From NCBI GenBank assembly GCA_963846885.1, contig CAWJXS010000007.1:186001-250000 (forward strand): DNA of 64,000 nucleotides, read 5' to 3'. Position numbers and translations under genes: made by a program. This DNA comes from RPQJ01 sp963846885 (GTDB lineage: Bacteria > Pseudomonadota > Gammaproteobacteria > Steroidobacterales > Steroidobacteraceae). This document shows, piece after piece, positions 29,718-38,229 of the stretch. The first letter of the stretch is position 1, and every line of letters begins with the position of its first letter. The notes below the pieces were generated by a model that was not told the DNA's origin, searched no databases, and saw only the letters and a list, made by a program, of their open reading frames with translations.

Positions 29718-30311
29718 ATGGATCCGCTGACCAAGCTCCGTCGCCGTCCCTTCATGGCGCCGCTCCTCATCCCGTTGCTTGGGATGGTGATGGCAGCTGC
29801 CGGGGTCTACTGGCTGGGATCGTGGGCCCGCACGACGGTGGTCGTGCTCGTGCGCCATGCGGAGGCGGGCGAGAGCACATCCGGCGATCCCGACCTGGGC
29901 CCTGCCGGTGAGAAGCGCGTGGCTGCGCTGGGAACCTTGATTGACGACCTGCTGGCGGACCGCAAGGTCGATTATCTCTATGCGGCGGATACCCGCCGGG
30001 CCCAGCAGACAGCGGCCCCTGTCGCGAACGAGTTCAAGCTGCCGATCAACGTGATCGCGAGCAGCGACTGGTCGGGGCTCGCGTCGCGCATCAAGCGCGA
30101 GCACCGCGGCAAGACCGTCGTGGTGGTGGGATATTCGACGACGCTGCCGGGGGTGATCAGCCAGTTGAGCGGCAGCGACTATGTGATGCGCGATGACGAA
30201 TTCGACGCCATTTACGTCGTCGTCATGCCCAGTCCCGGCGAAACCCGGGTGTTACGGCTGCGGTACGGGGCCCCAACGCCGCCAGCCAAGGCTGCGGCTG
30301 GTTCTAGGTAA
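29718..30311 (+). CDS. Membrane-anchored histidine-phosphatase-family protein
   Basis: A 197-residue protein with one N-terminal membrane helix (PLLIPLLGMVMAAAGVYWLG) and an RHG-type motif VVLVRHAEAGES right after it. The second conserved arginine is in AADTRRAQQTA, but the late catalytic histidine is replaced: the expected GHS/GHN block reads VVVGYSTTLPG. Loss of that histidine suggests a phosphatase fold with reduced or changed activity. It is probably exposed to the periplasm. It differs from the SixA-like gene at 10389, which keeps both histidines. Confidence 0.72.
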   Translation: MDPLTKLRRRPFMAPLLIPLLGMVMAAAGVYWLGSWARTTVVVLVRHAEAGESTSGDPDLGPAGEKRVAALGTLIDDLLADRKVDYLYAADTRRAQQTAAPVANEFKLPINVIASSDWSGLASRIKREHRGKTVVVVGYSTTLPGVISQLSGSDYVMRDDEFDAIYVVVMPSPGETRVLRLRYGAPTPPAKAAAGSR

Positions 30312-30347
30312 ACTAGCGTAACTTTGAAATAAAAGCCGAAACTCGGT

Positions 30348-30376
30348 CCCTAGCCCCTAGCCCTGCTAGCCCCTAG
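30348..30376. repeat. CCCCTAG heptamer tract at the 3' end of the second bcp gene
   Basis: CCC TAG CCCC TAG CCC TGCTAG CCCC: four C-runs with short loops, which on the opposite strand fits the G-quadruplex pattern. The final codons and stop of the peroxiredoxin gene (ARG-stop) are made from this repeat, so the tract reached into the coding end. Confidence 0.65.
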
Positions 30377-30830
30377 CTAGCGCCCCGGCCGCGAGCGCCG
30401 TCTTCACGAACTGCTCGTGCTCTCCGATCAGAAGGTCTGCCAGCACCGAGTCCTGGATCTTGCCGTCGGTCCCGATCAGGTACGTGCCGCGGCGCACGCT
30501 GAACCCCAACGGGCCGTCGACGTCGTAGGCCTTGACCGCCTTCTTGTCCAGGTCGGCCAGCAGCGGGAAGTTCAGGTTGTGCTTGGCCGCGAACTTCTTG
30601 TGCGACTCGGCATCCTGGGGGCTGACCCCCACGACGCGCAGCTTGGCGGCGACCAGGTCCTTCTGCAGGTCGCGAAACGTGCAGGCTTCCTTGGTGCAGC
30701 CGGGCGTGAAGTCCGCCGGGTAGAAGTAGAGGATCAGCGGACCCTTGGCCAGCAGGCCTTTCAGCGTATGGCGCTTGCCGTCCTGGTCCTCGAGGTCGAA
30801 CTCGGGTGCCTGTGTTCCATTCTTCAGCAT
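30366..30830 (-). CDS. Second Bcp-type peroxiredoxin
   Basis: A 154-residue peroxiredoxin, with LYFYPADFTPGCTKEACTFRD containing both the peroxidatic Cys (PGCT) and the resolving Cys five residues on, the classic atypical 2-Cys Bcp arrangement. It differs in this from the bcp at 25598. An AAGGAG ribosome site sits 7 bases before the Met of LKNGTQAPEF, supporting an independent start. The reading frame is nevertheless open upstream through a GNAT domain. Its C-terminus (ALAAGALARG) is partly encoded by a CCCCTAG repeat. Confidence 0.88.
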   Translation of the reverse strand: MLKNGTQAPEFDLEDQDGKRHTLKGLLAKGPLILYFYPADFTPGCTKEACTFRDLQKDLVAAKLRVVGVSPQDAESHKKFAAKHNLNFPLLADLDKKAVKAYDVDGPLGFSVRRGTYLIGTDGKIQDSVLADLLIGEHEQFVKTALAAGALARG

Positions 30831-31331
30831 CGTCGGTCTCCTTGAGCCTTGGTTACCTGGCGCCCGGATCGCGCCGGAGTTGTCCACTTCCATGACGCGG
30901 TACCCGCCATCGTGCATGCCGCACTGCTCATAGGTGCGGCGGGCCGCCACGTTGTCTGCTTCGACGTACAACCGCAAGCCGATTACGCCCGAAGTATTGC
31001 GGGCCAACGCGTCGATGTGATCGTACAGGGCGCGAAAGACGCCGCTGCGCCTCGCCGAGGGCAAGACGTACACGCTCTGGATCCACCAGAACTGGCCATT
31101 GCGCCAGTCGCTCCACTCGTACGTGATCATCAGCTGGCCGACCGCGACGCCTGCGGCATCCTCTGCGACGAAGTAGCGGCCATGCCCCGGGTTCTCGAAG
31201 ACGGCGGCCACGCCGCGACGGATGGTCGGCGGGTCGAGCCGTTTATGCTCGGTTTCGAGGGCCATCGCCTCGTTGCCACGGGCCAGGAATTCCTGGTCGG
31301 CGGGCCCTGCATCGCGGATTCGCATGTTCAT
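30831..31331 (-). CDS. GNAT-family acetyltransferase domain, reading through into the peroxiredoxin
   Basis: About 166 residues from MNMRIRDAGPADQEF with the GNAT core IQSVYVLPSARRSGVFRALY (acetyl-CoA loop) and LRLYVEADNVAARRTYEQCG. No stop codon separates it from the peroxiredoxin, so as written a 333-residue GNAT-peroxiredoxin fusion could be made. The linker (NSGAIRAPGNQGSRRPT) is short and contains an out-of-frame TAA at GGTAAC that a single added base would bring into frame. Two genes with a lost stop, or an assembly deletion, is at least as likely as a true fusion. The substrate is unknown. Confidence 0.8.
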
Positions 31332-31368
31332 GATTGGATGATACCGGGCGAGCCCGGAAATACGTCGG

Positions 31369-31396
31369 TTGCGGTGCGGCAACCCGGTGCTACAAT
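31369..31396 (+). promoter_or_regulatory. Promoter of tRNA-Ala
   Basis: TTGCGG (31369-31374), a 16-bp spacer and TACAAT (31391-31396), followed by a GC-rich discriminator (GCGCGCCC) typical of stringently controlled stable-RNA promoters. Confidence 0.6.
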
Positions 31397-31410
31397 GCGC
31401 GCCCTCGTGT

Positions 31411-31486
<76 letters not shown>

Positions 31487-31526
31487 TTTTTTCTTTCGGG
31501 CCCCGCCGCCACGAACCGGACCACAT

Positions 31527-31602
31527 GCCCCGGTAGCTCAGTGGATAGAGCGACCGCCTCCTAAGCGGTAGGTCGCAGGTTCAACTCCTGCCCGGGGCAC
31601 CA
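31527..31602 (+). tRNA. tRNA-Arg (anticodon CCT)
   Basis: 76 nt. Acceptor GCCCCGG/CCGGGGC, anticodon loop CTCCTAA giving CCT (codon AGG), T-arm GCAGGTTCAACTCCTGC, encoded CCA. It lies 40 bp after tRNA-Ala and is probably co-transcribed. It reads a rare codon in this GC-rich genome. Confidence 0.95.
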
Positions 31603-31770
31603 TTCGGTTAGAACCGCACCTCGACGTTGCCGGCGCCCCGGACGTGGCGCGGTATTGCCACATTTCTGGCACAGTGTTGCGCTGAAAGTTTCACCAGCGC
31701 ACGGACCCGTCGAGCTTGCCGGCGCGTCTGAATTTCCGCGTCATCCACGAATGCAGAGGCGGCTGAACTC

Positions 31771-33417
31771 ATGACCTCACTTATCGCGCGTCGCGCACCG
31801 ACGGTTCGTTCGTCGCGGTGCAGGCGTTGGTTGACGGCATTGGCTGTGCTGACGCTGACCGCGTGTGGTGGTTCAGACGACAACGCTGACAAAGGCAATG
31901 CCAATCATTTGCTGACCAGCCCGGGCTCGGGCATTCAGGCAGCGCCTGCCGTACCGGCCCCTGCGCCTGTCGCGGAGCCGTCCATGCCCGCTGTCTTGCC
32001 GGAGGAGGGCGAACAGCCCTTGATCGCGGCCATCGCCAGCACGTACCCGGTGATCGAACAGCTCGCGACCAAGGAGGAGACCGGCGAGGTTCGCGCAATT
32101 CGAGCAGCCATGCTCGAGGCCCGTCTCGATCAGGCCCGGGAGGACCTCGCGAGCATCAAGCGCAACCTGGCGTCGCTGTCTGCGAGTGGACTACCGACCT
32201 ATGCCCTTATCCACAACGTCGGAACCGACGGCAACCTCCGTGGCTGGATCATCTTGCCGGATGGCGGGGTCGTGGCGGGGACGGCGAGTGGCACGTATGC
32301 CGGTCTCGGCATGTTGCCGGGCGGCCTCGGTGTCGATCGAATCGCTGCGACAAGGGGTCCGCAACTGAAGGGAGCGGAAACGCCGCGACTCGATGCGGAA
32401 GTCGATGCTGAGGTAGAAGCGGAAGTCGGTGCCGATGCTGAAGAGGCGTCCGCTGCCGACGTTGAGCGCGGGTCGGGCAAGCGCAACTCACCCGAATCGA
32501 TCAAGAAGCGCCAAGAGGTGCTGGCAGATGCTGCCGCGACGCTCCTGCCGGGCGACCTTCGCCAGGTGCTGGCAGCGGGCGAGGGTCGCTTGCTGGTCGT
32601 GCCGGTCAGGGATACCGGCACTGCGCCGTATGCCGCGCTGCCCATCCGTGGTCCGGATGATTTCGCTGCGCGCCGCTGGTCTTTCGTCGTGATGCAGGAC
32701 GTGAAAGTGCTGGCGGATAGCGACGCCAGTTTCGACATGGGTCGAGTCGATCTTGCCAAGTCGATCATCGTCGGCGATCCCGAGGACATGCGTGACGTGA
32801 GGTTCAGCTTTCCGGCATTGCCCGGTGCCCGCAAGGAGGCGCTGGCGGTCGCGAGCGAGTTAGGCATCGACAAGGAAAACGTCCTGATCGGCCCGAGCGC
32901 GACCCGCAAGAACGTCGTGCGTGCGATCAATCGCAGTGAGGGCGAGGGCGTGATCTACATGGCGACCCATGCCGTCGCCGATCCGGGCAATCCTTTGACC
33001 CGGGGTTTCGTCGTGCTCAGCAGGGACAACCTGTTCGCCGGCGAGCTCCGCACTACGGCTTTCAAGGGCTGGAATGAGCGGCAACCGCTCGTTGTCATGA
33101 GTGCGTGTCAAACCGCGCTTGGTCGTGAATTCGAGGGTGGCATGTTCGGCGTCGCGCGCACCTGGACCAACGCCGGTGCCGGTCAGGTCGTGGCCAGTCT
33201 CTGGAACGTGAGCGATCTCGCGACGTACCGACTGATGACGCGGTTCGTTACCGGGCTGAAGCAGGGCAAGGTCCCGGAACTGGCCATGCAGGCTGCCCAA
33301 CTGGAGACCATCAAGAATTACCCGAACGATCCGAAGATGTGGGCGAGCTTTACGATTATCGGCAAGCCGTCCGTCGACAGCCGTGCGGCGGAGCCAGCCG
33401 CCGCCACGGTTCAGTAG
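31771..33417 (+). CDS. CHAT-domain (caspase-like) lipoprotein
   Basis: A 548-residue protein with a lipoprotein signal (LAVLTLTAC, Cys32) followed by a Pro/Ala-rich tether. A helical stretch and a highly acidic low-complexity segment (AEVDAEVEAEVGADAEE, about residues 208-225) lead into a C-terminal CHAT peptidase domain. The catalytic dyad is visible: His400 in YMATHAVAD and Cys446 in VMSACQTALG, followed by the family block GVARTWTNAGAGQVVASLW. CHAT proteases are usually cytoplasmic and fused to TPRs. This one lacks TPRs and is predicted to be membrane-anchored outside the cytoplasm. The gene is 23 bp upstream of a TraB/GumN gene and probably co-transcribed with it. Substrate unknown. Confidence 0.85.
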   Translation: MTSLIARRAPTVRSSRCRRWLTALAVLTLTACGGSDDNADKGNANHLLTSPGSGIQAAPAVPAPAPVAEPSMPAVLPEEGEQPLIAAIASTYPVIEQLATKEETGEVRAIRAAMLEARLDQAREDLASIKRNLASLSASGLPTYALIHNVGTDGNLRGWIILPDGGVVAGTASGTYAGLGMLPGGLGVDRIAATRGPQLKGAETPRLDAEVDAEVEAEVGADAEEASAADVERGSGKRNSPESIKKRQEVLADAAATLLPGDLRQVLAAGEGRLLVVPVRDTGTAPYAALPIRGPDDFAARRWSFVVMQDVKVLADSDASFDMGRVDLAKSIIVGDPEDMRDVRFSFPALPGARKEALAVASELGIDKENVLIGPSATRKNVVRAINRSEGEGVIYMATHAVADPGNPLTRGFVVLSRDNLFAGELRTTAFKGWNERQPLVVMSACQTALGREFEGGMFGVARTWTNAGAGQVVASLWNVSDLATYRLMTRFVTGLKQGKVPELAMQAAQLETIKNYPNDPKMWASFTIIGKPSVDSRAAEPAAATVQ

Positions 33418-33440
33418 CCCCAACCCTGAACCGGACAGGC

Positions 33441-34454
33441 ATGCTGAATTTTTCGTCGCGTACCTTCCTGCTCGTGCTGGTTGCGCTGCTGCCGTTCCTG
33501 GTGGACGCGCAGAGTCAGGAAGATTCAGTGCTGCGGGAGGCGCCGCTGGAGGAAGTCCTCGTGACGGGGCAGCAGCCCGGACCGGGGCTCTGGAAAGTAA
33601 CCCGGCCGGGCGACGCCAACGGCCACGTGCTCTGGATCCTGGGCAACTACAGTCCGTTGCCGAAGAAACTCTCCTGGCGCTCGACCGAACTGGAATCAGT
33701 GCTCGCGCAGTCGCAGGCCGTGCTGGCACCCGTCTCGGTCAGCGCTTCGGCGGGGCCGCTGGGCGGCATCACCCTGTTGCCGACGTTGATCGGTGTGCGC
33801 GACAACCCCGGTGGCCAGAAGCTGCAGGACGTCGTGCCGCCCGACCTCTACGCGCGCTGGCTCCCGCTGAAGGCGCGCTACCTCGGCAGGGACGAGGGCG
33901 TCGAAAGCTGGCGCCCTATCTTTGCGGCGCAGGAACTCTATCGTGCCGCACTCAAGCAGAAGTCGCTGGTTCCGTACGACGGCATCTGGCCGGCGGTCGA
34001 GAAACTTGCGCGCAAAGCCAAAGTTCCGATCGTCGAGACCGAACTCGAGCTCAAGGTGGAGAAGGCGCGCGCGTCCATCAAGGAGTTCAAGACCACTCCG
34101 CTCGACGACGTGGAATGTTTCGCGCGCACGTTGCAGCGCCTCGAGTCTGATCTCGACCTGATGCGGGAGCGAGCCAACGCGTGGGCCGTCGGTGACGTCG
34201 CGCGGCTGCGCGCGCTGGCGCCCGTCGAGCGTGCCAGCGCGTGCATCGGCGTGGTGCTCGAATCCTCGTTCATGCAGCAGCGCGGGTACGGCGACGTTCT
34301 CGTCCGCGCCAAGTCGGCCTGGGTGGCCGCGGTCGAGCAGGCGCTGGAACGGTACCCGTCGTCGGTGACCGTGTTAGCCGTCGACGAGATCCTGAAGCCG
34401 AACGGGTACGTCGCCGAGCTGCGGCAGCGCGGGTACGAGATCGAGGAGCCCTGA
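33441..34454 (+). CDS. TraB/GumN-family secreted protein
   Basis: A 337-residue protein with a signal peptide (LLVLVALLPFLVDAQ). It continues EVLVTGQQPGPGLWKV and WILGNYSPLPKKLSWRS, the N-terminal pattern of TraB/GumN proteins, a fold related to erythromycin esterase/tiki-type metalloproteases. The catalytic GxxH that marks active tiki-like members reads ILGNYSPLP here, so the histidine is missing and enzymatic activity is doubtful. It directly follows the CHAT lipoprotein gene; both products are exported. The terminator at 34513 ends the unit. Confidence 0.72.
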   Translation: MLNFSSRTFLLVLVALLPFLVDAQSQEDSVLREAPLEEVLVTGQQPGPGLWKVTRPGDANGHVLWILGNYSPLPKKLSWRSTELESVLAQSQAVLAPVSVSASAGPLGGITLLPTLIGVRDNPGGQKLQDVVPPDLYARWLPLKARYLGRDEGVESWRPIFAAQELYRAALKQKSLVPYDGIWPAVEKLARKAKVPIVETELELKVEKARASIKEFKTTPLDDVECFARTLQRLESDLDLMRERANAWAVGDVARLRALAPVERASACIGVVLESSFMQQRGYGDVLVRAKSAWVAAVEQALERYPSSVTVLAVDEILKPNGYVAELRQRGYEIEEP

Positions 34455-34512
34455 CGAGTCGGCTGTCAGGGGAAACTCAGGATGCGCTCGATCGCTGCCC
34501 TGAAACTGCAAA

Positions 34513-34542
34513 ACCGCGAGACGGCTTGCGCCGTCTCGCGGT
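34513..34542. terminator. Perfect 13-bp hairpin between convergent genes
   Basis: ACCGCGAGACGGC-TTGC-GCCGTCTCGCGGT, preceded by AAAA on the left. It sits between the convergent TraB/GumN gene and the Ala-rich lipoprotein gene and probably terminates both. Confidence 0.7.
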
Positions 34543-34551
34543 AACTCGTGC

Positions 34552-34848
34552 TCAGTTCGGACGCACCTTGTCGCCACCGGCCCGTTCTTCTTCGTCGCTC
34601 ATGCCGGCAGCATCCGTGGCCGCCGCGCCGTCGACTGGAGCGGCGCTCGCATCGGCAGGCGCAGCACTCGAGTCAAACGGGGCAGGGTCGGCCGGCATCG
34701 CAGCGGCGTCAGCGGGCGGTGCCGCCTCAGTCATTTCGGTGGCTGCCGGCTCCGCGGCCGCGGGCGCAGCTGCTTCTTCCTTCTTCGCGCAGGCCGCGAG
34801 CAGCAGCGCCGCCGCGACGACGGCACTCAACTTGATTCGCTGATCCAT
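34552..34848 (-). CDS. Small Ala/Pro-rich putative lipoprotein
   Basis: 98 residues. A clear lipoprotein signal (KLSAVVAAALLLAAC, Cys20) is followed by AKKEE and a long Ala/Pro/Glu/Asp-rich disordered tail ending EEERAGGDKVRPN. No domain is recognisable and the function is unknown. It lies 63 bp downstream of the TIR-TPR gene on the same strand and could be expressed with it. Confidence 0.65.
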   Translation of the reverse strand: MDQRIKLSAVVAAALLLAACAKKEEAAAPAAAEPAATEMTEAAPPADAAAMPADPAPFDSSAAPADASAAPVDGAAATDAAGMSDEEERAGGDKVRPN

Positions 34849-34911
34849 GTTCCCTTCCCCTCTTGTTGGTATGACTGGTCGATGCGCGCCCGGTTCGAGC
34901 GTGCGGCGAGA

Positions 34912-36912
34912 CTATGCGAAGCCCACACGCTTCAGCAACTGTGCGAGGCGCGGGTCGCCGCGGAGCGGGTCCAGGAACGGATCGTTGCGCGCATAGATGA
35001 GCCCGGAGTCGCCGTTCTCCATGGCTCGTTGCAGCCGCTCCATGGCCGCGTCCACCTGGCCCCATTGCGCCAGGATCTGCGCCTGCTGGTAGAGCATCCG
35101 GTCGCCCTCCGTCCGCATCAGCTCATCAAGCGCCTGGCTCGCTGCCGCGGTGTTGCCGAGCTTGTGTTCGACGACGGCGAGACCGGCCAGGCCAAAATCG
35201 CGGGCGGGTTCGGCGAGGTATTCCTTGCGGGCTTCGGCATGACGGCCGAGCATCACCAGTGCGTCGCCGATCGCGGCATGCACGCGTGACATTTGCGGGT
35301 TCATGGCGAGCGCCTGCCGCGCCGGTGCGATCGACGCCGCATAGTTGCGCGCCGCGAACTCGATCGAGGCCGCGGCCCGGTAAATCAACGGATTCAGCTT
35401 GTCGAGCGACAGTGCGCGCTCGATCGACTCGGCCGCGTCGGCGGCGCGCCCGGTCCGGGCGCAGTACTGTGCAAAGCGGGCGAGCACCGTGGCCTCACCC
35501 GCGCCGAGTTCCCGTGAACGTTCGAACGGCTCGCGCGCGGCCACCGCGTCGAGCCGTGCCTGGAACAGCGTAAAGCCCAGCGTCGAATACGCATCCGCCA
35601 GCTCCGGTGCGATCTCGATGGCTCGCTCGGCGGAGGCAATGGCGGCGCGGTACATCACGTCGGTCTGGCCTGCGCGGCCATACTGGTTGGCGATGGCCGT
35701 CAACGATCGTGCCCGGGCTGCGTGGGCCGGCGCGTAATTGGGGTCAGCGGCGATCGCGGCGTCGAATTGTGCGAGCGCCGCGCGCTCCGACGCTTCGTCG
35801 ACGCTCAGGTCGTAGAGCGCGCGGCCACGCAGATAGGCGTCGTACGCTGCGGCGCTGCGGGTTCCACCGGCGGCAGCGAGTGCCCCGGCTGTGCCGGTGG
35901 GTGCATTGGGATCCGGTGCAACCTCGGCCGCCAGTGCGCGGGCCACGGTGCCCGCAATCTCGCTCTGCACGGCGAAGATGTCGTGCAGCGCGCGATCGAA
36001 CGTGCGCGACCAGCGACTGAAGCCGGTGCTGCCGTCGATCAGGTCGGCGGTGATGCGTGCGATGTCGCCTGACTTGCGCACCGTACCGTCGAGCAGGTAG
36101 GCGACGCCGAGCTTTTCGGCGATTTCGACGGCGTCCTCGGTACGGTCGCGAAACTTCGAGGACGAGGCTTGTGCCATGACCCGGAGCTTCAGGTTGCGCG
36201 CCAGGGTTGCACGCAGTTCTTCCGAAAGCCCGTCGGAAAAATAGTCCTGTCCTTCGTCACCGCTGATGTTCTTGAATGGCAGCACGGCGACGCTGTTGCC
36301 CGAACCCGCAGCCGTAAAGCCGCCGATGCGGCCGGTGCGCCAGGCATACAGGCCTGCCGCGCCGGCGGCGACCGTGCCCAACCCCGTCAGCAGCACAGCT
36401 CGTCGGGAGAACGTTGGCGCGGGCGGCGGAGCGTGGGTTACGTGCATTGCGCCATGCGACACGATGCCCGGTGGCGTGCGACCCATGACCGCTTCGATGC
36501 CGCGCACGACGGTTGCGATCTGGCCCGCGCCGGATTCGCCCCGCCAGCCGGTGAGATCGACCGACAGGAACTGGCGAAACCCCAGCGGCGGCAACGTACC
36601 GTCGAGCGAAACGGGTACGAGCTTGCGCAGGTCGCGGCCCTGGCCGGCCTCGTCCAGCACCCAGTTCGAGGCAACGGAAACCTTGGACCAAGCCACCACG
36701 ACCGCGTCGCAGCGGGCGAGGGCAACCTCGACCGACTTGGCGAACTCGGCGCCGCCTTCGATCAGTGTGTCCCACCAGACGGTGATGCCGGCCTGCTCGA
36801 GGGCGGCGGCCAACAGGCGGACGCGCTCCTGGTCGGCATGCGAATAGCTGAGGAATGCCGTTGGACGCGTCGTTGCGCCCTGCGTGCCGTCACCCTCGAT
36901 CATCCTGATCAA
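34912..36912 (-). CDS. TIR domain - membrane helix - TolB-like - TPR signalling protein
   Basis: A 666-residue protein. The TIR domain is at residues 16-145 (AFLSYSHADQERVRLLAAAL), with Glu88 in SNWVLDEAG at the position of the catalytic glutamate of NAD-cleaving TIRs (SARM1 has WVHKE). One membrane helix follows at about 171-191 (AVLLTGLGTVAAGAAGLYAW). A TolB/FlgO-like amino domain spans about 206-330 (VAVLPFKNISGDEGQDYFSD, then LLDGTVRKSGDIARIT). A TPR array fills about 345-660. The family resembles the 'adenylate cyclase-like' TolB-TPR proteins with a swapped N-terminal module. TIR inside and TPR outside the inner membrane is the predicted topology. NADase activity is inference. Confidence 0.82.
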   Translation of the reverse strand: MIRMIEGDGTQGATTRPTAFLSYSHADQERVRLLAAALEQAGITVWWDTLIEGGAEFAKSVEVALARCDAVVVAWSKVSVASNWVLDEAGQGRDLRKLVPVSLDGTLPPLGFRQFLSVDLTGWRGESGAGQIATVVRGIEAVMGRTPPGIVSHGAMHVTHAPPPAPTFSRRAVLLTGLGTVAAGAAGLYAWRTGRIGGFTAAGSGNSVAVLPFKNISGDEGQDYFSDGLSEELRATLARNLKLRVMAQASSSKFRDRTEDAVEIAEKLGVAYLLDGTVRKSGDIARITADLIDGSTGFSRWSRTFDRALHDIFAVQSEIAGTVARALAAEVAPDPNAPTGTAGALAAAGGTRSAAAYDAYLRGRALYDLSVDEASERAALAQFDAAIAADPNYAPAHAARARSLTAIANQYGRAGQTDVMYRAAIASAERAIEIAPELADAYSTLGFTLFQARLDAVAAREPFERSRELGAGEATVLARFAQYCARTGRAADAAESIERALSLDKLNPLIYRAAASIEFAARNYAASIAPARQALAMNPQMSRVHAAIGDALVMLGRHAEARKEYLAEPARDFGLAGLAVVEHKLGNTAAASQALDELMRTEGDRMLYQQAQILAQWGQVDAAMERLQRAMENGDSGLIYARNDPFLDPLRGDPRLAQLLKRVGFA

Positions 36913-36949
36913 CGCCTCCTGCTGCCCGGCGCGAGTCTAGCGCGGAATG

Positions 36950-38017
36950 TCACGGCACGAGCGCAAGGAACAGGAAGGCCGCGAAAATCACGACCTGCAC
37001 GGCGCCCTGCATCATGTTGGTCCGGCCGTTGCCAAGCCCGATGGAACACACGACCAGGCTCAGCACGAGCAGGACCATGTCCTTGGGCTGCAGCCCGAGC
37101 ACGAGTGGCAGGTCGAGCAGCACCGCGACGGCGACGACCACCGGAATCGTGAGGCCGATGCTGGCAAGGGCCGACCCGAACGCCAGGTTCATGCTGGTCT
37201 GCAGCCGGTTGGCGAGGGCGGCGCGAATCGCCGACACGCTTTCGGGCAGCAACACGACCATCGCGATGATGATGCCCACGACGGCCGCGGGTGCGCCTGC
37301 GTCTGCCACCGCGCGTTCGATGGCGGGCGAGATCGCCTTGGCCAGGCCCACGACCGCGACCAGCGCGATCAACAGCAAGCCGAAGCTGATCCAGCTTTCG
37401 GTGTTCGACGGGGGCGGAGCATGCACAGCTTCGTTCGACGCCTCGGTGGCGGGCAGGAAGTAGTCACGGTGCCGCACGGTCTGGAAGAAGACGAATGCGC
37501 ACCACACCAGCAGCGAACTCGACGCCACGAAGATGAGTTGGGTGGTCGAGTAGCTGGCGCCGGGCGCGCTGGTGGTGAACACGGGCAGGATCAGCACCAG
37601 CGTCGCGAGCGCGGTGAGGGCGGCCAGCGCCGGGCCGGCACCTTCGATGCGGAAGCTCTGTTCGCGATGGCGCAGCCCGCCGAGCAGCACGCAGATGCCG
37701 ATGACGCCGCTGCTGATGATCATGACGGTGGCATAGATGGTGTCGCGCGCCAGTGCTGCCTTCGATGCGCCGCTGGCTATCATCATCGACACGATCAGGG
37801 CCACCTCGATCGCGGTGATGGCGAGCGCGAGCACCAGCGTGCCGTACGGCTCACCGACGCGATGCGCCACCACCTCCGCGTGGTGCACCGCGGCCATCAC
37901 GGCGGCCAGCAACATCAGCGAACTCGCTGCGGTCAGCAGCGGACCGGCCGGCAACGCCAGGGTTGCGCCCAGCAGCGCAAGCGCCAGGATCGGGATGGCT
38001 TTGTGCCAGACGGACAT
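36950..38017 (-). CDS. chaA: Calcium/sodium:proton antiporter ChaA-like
   Basis: A 355-residue integral membrane protein with about 11 hydrophobic segments and the two alpha-repeat signatures of the Ca/cation antiporter superfamily: ALAITAIEVALIVSMM in the first half and VGIIIAMVVLLPESVSAIR in the second, each with an embedded acidic residue. It exports Ca2+/Na+/K+ in exchange for protons. The start MSVWHKAIPIL is chosen because the open frame upstream is antisense to the sucA leader and start. It is divergent from sucA. Confidence 0.88.
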   Translation of the reverse strand: MSVWHKAIPILALALLGATLALPAGPLLTAASSLMLLAAVMAAVHHAEVVAHRVGEPYGTLVLALAITAIEVALIVSMMIASGASKAALARDTIYATVMIISSGVIGICVLLGGLRHREQSFRIEGAGPALAALTALATLVLILPVFTTSAPGASYSTTQLIFVASSSLLVWCAFVFFQTVRHRDYFLPATEASNEAVHAPPPSNTESWISFGLLLIALVAVVGLAKAISPAIERAVADAGAPAAVVGIIIAMVVLLPESVSAIRAALANRLQTSMNLAFGSALASIGLTIPVVVAVAVLLDLPLVLGLQPKDMVLLVLSLVVCSIGLGNGRTNMMQGAVQVVIFAAFLFLALVP

Positions 38018-38229
38018 GGGTGCTCCAAGCGGGCGGGAGGCGCCTGGATTGGCGTTTTTTCTCCCGCGCAGACCGGTTTCGACTTTACCTGAGCGCTTCG
38101 ATTCACAGGCGGGCTTCCCCGTTGGCCTGGGCTTACTGCCCCGGGCCCCTGATTTCGATAGACTACCCGGCCATTTTCCCAGAACCGAATGCTTGGATCC
38201 GGCCCCTGGCGGAATCCGAACAGAAAGCG

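Noticed and set aside
31667..31680. TGGCACAGTGTTGC, resembling a sigma-54 promoter before the CHAT gene
   Set aside because: The GG and GC elements are nine bases apart instead of the strictly required ten, and no activator gene or binding site is evident.
31771..36912. A single antiphage operon made of CHAT plus TIR genes
   Set aside because: The CHAT and TIR genes are convergent, separated by a terminator, and the CHAT protein has an export signal, so a shared cytoplasmic defence module is not supported by layout.
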